Source: Panacagrimonas sp. (lineage in GTDB: Bacteria; Pseudomonadota; Gammaproteobacteria; Nevskiales; Nevskiaceae). Taken from it: a stretch of DNA of 44,473 bases. A program made the translations under genes and the position numbers. The DNA is taken from NCBI RefSeq assembly GCF_020697055.1, contig NZ_JAJFBP010000036.1, forward strand, positions 1 through 44,473, written 5' to 3'. Below the pieces are notes generated by a model. The model saw only the letters and a list, made by a program, of their open reading frames with translations, had not been told where the DNA came from and made no database searches. Shown here in pieces: positions 39,923-44,473 of this stretch; position 1 is the first letter of the stretch, and every line of letters starts with the position of its first letter.

Positions 39923-39935
39923 GATGGAGAGAGCC

Positions 39936-40784
39936 ATGAATCCCCAGTCGTTCTCCTTCGAACTGTTTCCGCCGCGCACTCCCGAGGGCGCGACGAGGCT
40001 GCCCGCGATCGTCGGCAAGCTCGCAGCCGTGAAGCCCGCGTTCTTCAGCGTCACCTACGGCGCGGGCGGCTCGGACCAGGACGGCACCTACGAGACCGTA
40101 GTGCGCGTGGTCAACGACACCGGCATCGAGGCGGCGCCGCACCTGACCTGCGTGGGCTCGACGCGCGCAAAAATCGCCGCACTGCTCGATCGCTACAAGG
40201 CGGCTGGCGTGAAGCGCATCGTCGCGCTGCGCGGCGATCTGCCCGCGACGGCCGTCAGCAGCGAAGCGCCGGGCGAGTTCGGCTACGCCAACGAACTGGT
40301 CGAATTCATCCGCGCCACGCACGGCCGCGATTTCCAGGTCGAGGTCGCGGCGTATCCCGAGATGCACCCGCAGGCGACCAGCGCCGACGCCGACCTCGCC
40401 GCGTTCAAGCGCAAGGCCGAGGCCGGTGCCGACGCCGCGATCACGCAGTACTTCTTCAACGCCGACGCCTATTTCGATTTCGCCGATCGCTGCGCGAAGG
40501 CGAACCTGAAGCTGCCGATCGTGCCGGGCATCATGCCGATCACCAATCACGCGCAGCTCACGCGTTTCTCGGCCGCTTGCGGCGCCGAGATCCCGCGCTG
40601 GATCCGGCTGCGCCTGGAACTGCTCAAGGACGACAAGGCGGCGCTGCTCGACTTCGGCACCGAGGTGATCACGCGCCTGTGCGAAACGCTGCTCAAGGGC
40701 GGCGTGCCGGGGCTGCACTTCTACACGCTCAACCAGAGCGAGCCGACGCTTCGGTTGTGGCGGAATCTGGGATTGCGTCGATAA
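39936..40784 (+). CDS. metF: Methylenetetrahydrofolate reductase
   Basis: A 282-residue FAD enzyme that reduces 5,10-methylene-THF to 5-methyl-THF for methionine synthesis; E. coli MetF has 296 residues. Signatures are FSFELFPPRTPEG with the catalytic Glu, FFSVTYGAGGSDQDGTYETV, and ALRGDLPAT, with ITQYFFNADAYFDF and IMPITNHAQL later. GGAGAG lies about six bases before the ATG at 39936. Its expression could be affected by the hairpin array directly upstream. The gene ends beside a REP-like pair. Confidence 0.96.
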   Translation: MNPQSFSFELFPPRTPEGATRLPAIVGKLAAVKPAFFSVTYGAGGSDQDGTYETVVRVVNDTGIEAAPHLTCVGSTRAKIAALLDRYKAAGVKRIVALRGDLPATAVSSEAPGEFGYANELVEFIRATHGRDFQVEVAAYPEMHPQATSADADLAAFKRKAEAGADAAITQYFFNADAYFDFADRCAKANLKLPIVPGIMPITNHAQLTRFSAACGAEIPRWIRLRLELLKDDKAALLDFGTEVITRLCETLLKGGVPGLHFYTLNQSEPTLRLWRNLGLRR

Positions 40785-40788
40785 ACAC

Positions 40789-40850
40789 TCCCGGGCTTCG
40801 CCCGAACTGCGAAGGTCGCATCACCCGGAGCCCGGGCGCAGCCCGGGATG
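40789..40850. repeat. REP/BIME-like inverted repeat pair (copy 4)
   Basis: TCCCGGGCTTCGCCCGAACT starts at 40789 and an inverted unit with GAGCCCGGGCGCAGCCCGGG ends near 40850. It fills the gap between the convergent metF and aldo/keto reductase genes, so it may act as a two-way transcription end. Confidence 0.78.
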
Positions 40851-40856
40851 AAGCAC

Positions 40857-41867
40857 TCAGGCGTTGAGCCTAGACATGAACGCCTCGGGATAACGCAGCC
40901 CGATCACCTCGCTCTTCGTCAGCACGCCGTCGATGCGCTGCAGATCCTCGGCGCTCAGCTTCACGTGCGCTGCCTGCGCGTTCTCGTCGAGTCGCGCGAT
41001 GCTGCGCGTCCCCGGGATCGGCACGATGTCCTGGCCCTGGTGCAGCAGCCAGGCGAGCGCGAGCTGCGCGGGGGTGCAGCCCTTGTCCTGCGCCAGTGCC
41101 TGCACCGAACGCACCAGCTTGAGGTTGTGATCCAGCGCCTCGCCCTGGAAGCGCGGGTTGGACAGCCGCCAGTCGCTGGCGTGCAGGTCGCTCGACTTCT
41201 GGATCGCACCGGTGAGGAAGCCGCGGCCCAGCGGGCTGTACGGCACGAACCCCACGCCGAGCTCGCGGCATGTCGGCAGCGCATCGGCCTCCATGTCACG
41301 CGTCCACAACGAGTACTCGCTCTGCAGCGCGGCGATCGGATGGACTTTCACCGCGCGTCGCACGGTCTTGCCGGCCGCCTCGCTCAGTCCGAGGTATCGC
41401 ACCTTGCCCTGCTCGACCAGCCGCGCCATCGCCCCGACGGTGTCCTCGATCGGCACGGTCGGATCGACGCGATGCTGGTAGTACAGGTCGATGGTCTCGA
41501 CGCCGAGCCGCTTGAGACTCGCCTCGCAGGCCGACTGCACGTACTCGGGCTTGCCGCTGATGCCGATGAACGTGCCGTCGGCCGCGCGCACGTTGGCGAA
41601 CTTGGTGGCGATCACGACCTCGCGGCGGCGCGTCTTGAGCAGCTTTGCGATCAGCTCCTCGTTGGTGAACGGGCCATACATGTCGGCGGTGTCGAGGAAG
41701 TTCACGCCGATGTCGATCGCGTGGTTCAGCACCGCGAGGTTCTGCTTGTCGTCGGCCGGTCCGTAGAAATCGGACATGCCCATGCAGCCCAGGCCGATGG
41801 CCGAGACCTTCAGGGAGGACTTGCCGAGCGTGCGCTGCGGCATCGGGGTGGCGTTGTTCTGCGTCAT
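40857..41867 (-). CDS. Aldo/keto reductase
   Basis: A 336-residue NADPH-dependent reductase of the AKR superfamily, branch of YajO/YghZ/Tas-like proteins. The barrel begins [19 protein letters not shown]. The catalytic Asp-Tyr pair is in [14 protein letters not shown], the Lys in IATKFANV and the His in [10 protein letters not shown]-terminal cofactor-binding segment [19 protein letters not shown] is also clear. AGGAG-rich sequence precedes the ATG at 41867. It is divergent from an AraC-type regulator that probably controls it. Substrate likely small aldehydes or ketones; not determinable. Confidence 0.93.
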   Translation of the reverse strand: MTQNNATPMPQRTLGKSSLKVSAIGLGCMGMSDFYGPADDKQNLAVLNHAIDIGVNFLDTADMYGPFTNEELIAKLLKTRRREVVIATKFANVRAADGTFIGISGKPEYVQSACEASLKRLGVETIDLYYQHRVDPTVPIEDTVGAMARLVEQGKVRYLGLSEAAGKTVRRAVKVHPIAALQSEYSLWTRDMEADALPTCRELGVGFVPYSPLGRGFLTGAIQKSSDLHASDWRLSNPRFQGEALDHNLKLVRSVQALAQDKGCTPAQLALAWLLHQGQDIVPIPGTRSIARLDENAQAAHVKLSAEDLQRIDGVLTKSEVIGLRYPEAFMSRLNA

Positions 41868-42060
41868 GAAAACCTGCTCCTGTTGTTTCGGGTCGATCGG
41901 GTGGCCACAGCCTAGGATTCGAAAGCCGCACGCCGTTAGCCCATTGCTGGCCGATGCTTGCCCGATCCTGCGAACAACCCCGCGATCCGCGTCCGCGGGC
42001 CGGATGGCCGCGCATAATCGATCGACCCCGCGTTCCGCCGGGAATTCCCGAACACTGCCC

Positions 42061-43023
42061 ATGAACGACAAGGTCTCCCTGCTGAGCAGCGCCGGACCCG
42101 GCCTGGAAGCGCAGCGCGCCGAGCTGGCGGATCGCATCGCGCGACGAACCGTGCACGAAGGCATGAACGAGTGCTCGATCCGCGGCGTCGGACTGCTGCG
42201 CTTCGACTCGCCTTCGCAGCCCACGCCGACGGTGTACGAGCCGAGCCTGTGCATCGTCGTGCAGGGCCGCAAGATCGCGCAGCTCGGCGAAGAGACGTAC
42301 ACCTACGACCCGCTGCATTACCTGGTCGTGTCGATGACGCTGCCGATCGTCGGGCAGGTGATCCAGGCCACGCCGGACAAGCCCTACCTGTGCCTGCGCC
42401 TCAACATCGACCCGGCGCTGATCGGCGAACTGCAGCAGCAGGTCGCGGCGGCGGATCCTTCGGCGGCTCCGGGAGAACCGGGCGGCCGTGCGCTCTACCT
42501 GGCGCGCACCAGCGCGCCGCTGCTCGACGCCGTGCTGCGTCTCGTACGCCTGCTCGACACGCCCAAGGACGAGGCCGCGGTCCTCGCACCCCTGGCATTG
42601 CGCGAGATCCACTACCGCGTGCTGGTGGGCGAGCTCGGCCACCGCCTGCGCGAGCTCTGCGTGCTCGACAGCCAGGCGCAGCGCATCGCCCGCGCCATCG
42701 AACTGCTCAAACAGCGCTTCCACGAGCCCCTGCGTGTCGAGACGCTGGCCGAAGCCGCGCACATGAGCACCTCGACGCTGCATCACCGGTTCAAGGCGGC
42801 GACCTCGATGTCGCCGCTGCAGTACCAGAAGCGGCTGCGCCTGCAGGAAGCGCGGCGGCTGATGCTGCTCGAGGACATCGAAGCGGCCGTGGCCGCGCAC
42901 CGCGTGGGCTACGAAAGCCCCTCGCAATTCACCCGCGAGTACCGGCGCCTGTTCGGCGCGCCGCCGCGCCAGGACGTGCTGGCCACGCGACAGCAGGCCC
43001 CGGCGGTCGCCAACGCCGGGTAA
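42061..43023 (+). CDS. AraC-family transcriptional regulator (AraC_N type)
   Basis: A 320-residue regulator. The N-terminal cupin-like AraC_N part carries [20 protein letters not shown] and [18 protein letters not shown], typical of the family found beside aldo/keto reductases and alcohol dehydrogenases. The C-terminal HTH_18 part has [19 protein letters not shown] and [18 protein letters not shown] with [11 protein letters not shown]. The ATG at 42061 is chosen because the family sequence starts soon after; upstream the frame runs antisense to the reductase gene. The 193-bp divergent gap should hold its operator. Confidence 0.93.
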   Translation: MNDKVSLLSSAGPGLEAQRAELADRIARRTVHEGMNECSIRGVGLLRFDSPSQPTPTVYEPSLCIVVQGRKIAQLGEETYTYDPLHYLVVSMTLPIVGQVIQATPDKPYLCLRLNIDPALIGELQQQVAAADPSAAPGEPGGRALYLARTSAPLLDAVLRLVRLLDTPKDEAAVLAPLALREIHYRVLVGELGHRLRELCVLDSQAQRIARAIELLKQRFHEPLRVETLAEAAHMSTSTLHHRFKAATSMSPLQYQKRLRLQEARRLMLLEDIEAAVAAHRVGYESPSQFTREYRRLFGAPPRQDVLATRQQAPAVANAG

Positions 43024-43053
43024 GCGGTTTCGAAGGGAATCCTTTCGCCCTTC

Positions 43054-43092
43054 TTGTCATGCGATCCGTATTTGGGACATTATTCCCATATA
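43054..43092 (+). promoter_or_regulatory. Probable promoter of the DUF6502-type gene, predicting a leaderless mRNA
   Basis: TTGTCA (43054-43059), an 18-base spacer and CATTAT (43078-43083) form a near-consensus sigma-70 promoter. The start point would fall at about 43090-43092, on the ATG itself. The inverted repeat TGGGA-N6-TCCCA (43073-43088) overlaps the -10 box and may be an operator. Confidence 0.55.
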
Positions 43093-43919
43093 TGGACGAG
43101 AACAGCCCGAAGGGCGTCCTGCTGAGGTCGGTCTACCGGCTCTTCACGATCCTTGCGCGCGTCCTTCTGCGATACGCGGTCTCGGCGCCCGAGGCCGAGC
43201 GCTTGCTGCGCCGGGCTTTCGTCGACGTCGCCGCGCAGGACCATGGGGTCCGCGGGCGTCCGACCAGCAAGTCGCGTGTCGCGGCGCTGACGGGCCTGTC
43301 GCGCAAGGAGGTCGCGCTGCTGATCGATGCACCGACCGGATCGAGCGCCGATCGCGCGCCGCCCAACCGGGCGATCCGCGTCATTTCCGCGTGGGTGCGC
43401 GAGCCGGAGTTCCAGCACGACGGCGAACCGCGCGCGCTGCCATTGCAGGGTCCGTCGCCGAGCTTCGAAGCGCTGGTGCAGCGCTACAGCGGAGACGTTC
43501 CCTACCGCGCGCTGCTACGCGACCTGGAGCGCACCGGTGCCGTCGCGGTCCATGACGAGGTCGTGCACCTGCGCGAGCGCGCCTTCGTACCGCGCGGCGA
43601 CAACCTCGCGCTGCTGCCGCTGATCGGCGAGGAGCCGGCGGCACTGATGCACACGATCGATCACAACCTGCGCGCCGGTTCCGGCGCGCGACGCTTTCAG
43701 CGCAAGGCCGCCTTCCTGGCGCTCGATGACGCGGGCGTCGAAAAGCTCCTGCACTTCGCCGCCACGCGCGGGCAGGCGCTGCTCGAGGAGATCGACGCGC
43801 TGCTGGCTCCGCATCACGACGAGCACGCCGGGCCCACATCGCGACGGCACCACGCGGGACTGGCGTTGCACGTGTTCATCGATCCCGCGACCCCTTCTTC
43901 CCGAACCTCCATCTCCTGA
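43092..43919 (+). CDS. DUF6502 family protein
   Basis: A 275-residue cytosolic protein. The N-terminal LRSVYRLFTILARVLLRYAVSA, then LLRRAFVDVAAQDHG and a helix-turn-helix-like SRVAALTGLSRKEVALLI suggest a DNA-binding, possibly winged-helix region. The C-terminal part is not recognised beyond the family. The ATG at 43092 lacks a ribosome site; an in-frame ATG at 43059 would sit on the -35 box and is less likely. It is coupled to the DUF5666-type gene (start 13 bases after the stop). I infer a regulator of that lipoprotein. Confidence 0.78.
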   Translation: MDENSPKGVLLRSVYRLFTILARVLLRYAVSAPEAERLLRRAFVDVAAQDHGVRGRPTSKSRVAALTGLSRKEVALLIDAPTGSSADRAPPNRAIRVISAWVREPEFQHDGEPRALPLQGPSPSFEALVQRYSGDVPYRALLRDLERTGAVAVHDEVVHLRERAFVPRGDNLALLPLIGEEPAALMHTIDHNLRAGSGARRFQRKAAFLALDDAGVEKLLHFAATRGQALLEEIDALLAPHHDEHAGPTSRRHHAGLALHVFIDPATPSSRTSIS

Positions 43920-43931
43920 GGAGACGCTCAC

Positions 43932-44473
43932 GTGAAATTCCCCCACACACCGCGGCTCGCGCCGCCCGCACTGCTTTGCGCGGCGATGCTGCTGGCCGCC
44001 TGCGGCGGCGGCGGCGGCGACACCGCCGACATCAGCGGCTCCGGCATCGTGTCCGGGCCGGTCAGCGGTTTCGGCAGCATCATCGCCAACGGCACCCGCA
44101 TGGACATCGCCGGCGCGACGGTCACCAACGACGGCGTTCCGGTCACGCAGGCCGACATCGATGTCGGCGACTCCGTGGTGATGGCCGGCACGCTCAACGG
44201 TGACGGCACCGGCAGCGCGACGTCGGTGATCACCGACGAGTTCCTCAAGGGACCGGTGACCGATATCGACATCGCCGACAAGGAATTCGTCGCCATGGGG
44301 CAGACCGTCCACGTCGACCTCGCGACGGTGTTCGACGGCGTGACGCTGGAAACGCTGTCGATCGGGCAGAACGTCGAAGTGCACGGCGCACTCGATGCCG
44401 ACCGCGAGATCCGCGCCACGCGCGTCGAACTCAAGTCCTCGCTCGACGAATACGAGGTCACCGGATTCATCGA
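43932..44473 (+). CDS. DUF5666-type lipoprotein, 5' part (runs off right edge)
   Basis: The first 180 codons of a larger gene. A lipoprotein signal (ALLCAAMLLAACGGGGG, lipobox LAAC, Cys near residue 24) leads into a Gly-rich linker. Then come repeated beta modules: SGPVSGFGSIIANGTRMDI, DIDVGDSVVMAGTLNGDGTG and a second copy LKGPVTDIDIADKEFVAMGQ with LSIGQNVEVHGALDADREIR. These are the OB-like DUF5666 repeats. The start is a GTG at 43932 with AGGAG eight bases upstream, the AGGAG overlapping the previous stop codon. Function of such lipoproteins is unknown; a surface or periplasmic binding role is likely. Confidence 0.85.
   Translation, partial: MKFPHTPRLAPPALLCAAMLLAACGGGGGDTADISGSGIVSGPVSGFGSIIANGTRMDIAGATVTNDGVPVTQADIDVGDSVVMAGTLNGDGTGSATSVITDEFLKGPVTDIDIADKEFVAMGQTVHVDLATVFDGVTLETLSIGQNVEVHGALDADREIRATRVELKSSLDEYEVTGFI

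Overview
The window is chromosomal DNA from a high-GC proteobacterium. It is most likely a gammaproteobacterium near the Xanthomonadales/Nevskiales/Steroidobacter group. Three things point there: the argJ - MutT/ThiE-like fusion - yacG block, the metK/ahcY/metF group, and fatty-acid or sterol type catabolic genes with DUF1302/DUF1329 envelope proteins. This placement is inferred from gene content; no database search was run. No tRNA, rRNA, CRISPR array, transposase or phage gene was seen, and coding density is high.

Layout. 1-5113: the 5' part of an enoyl-CoA hydratase (minus), a divergent quinone oxidoreductase, a large orphan hybrid histidine kinase and a small exported protein. 5263-12074: a 1999-residue alpha-2-macroglobulin-like protein followed by a glutathione transferase. 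12138-14024: an MFS transporter and a DUF1499 lipoprotein (minus). 14377-16964: a DUF1329 protein and an AraC-type regulator (minus). 17151-25328: an eight-gene plus-strand run of mostly uncharacterised envelope genes. In order these are DUF4282-like, DUF4393-like, DUF445, DUF1302 outer-membrane protein, two tandem single-pass beta-repeat paralogues, a 72-residue protein and a protein with 43-residue helical repeats. 25422-30161: TIGR02001-type outer membrane protein, LolA-like protein and FadH (minus), then a divergent alpha/beta hydrolase. 30260-34504: argJ, MutT/ThiE-like fusion, yacG, ppnP and rmuC. 34729-40784: metK, then a three-gene minus-strand insert (acyl carrier protein, serine-hydrolase-fold protein, P450-like protein), then ahcY and metF. 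40857-44473: aldo/keto reductase with divergent AraC regulator, a DUF6502-type protein and the 5' part of a DUF5666-type lipoprotein.

How the parts fit. MetK, AhcY and MetF run the S-adenosylmethionine cycle. metK and ahcY share an upstream ATCCG-N6-CGGAT palindrome, which suggests one common repressor. The 17151-25328 run, with DUF1329 and an AraC regulator divergently placed beside it, looks like a trans-envelope system with inner-membrane, periplasm-spanning and outer-membrane parts; its substrate is unknown. The ACP/hydrolase/P450 set between metK and ahcY looks like a tiny biosynthetic cassette acting on a carrier-bound acyl group.

Repeats. Four REP/BIME-like inverted GCCCGGGC-type elements and one array of CTCTCCCGC hairpins lie only in gaps between genes. 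These two candidate systems (the envelope run and the ACP cassette) are the most interesting parts of the window.
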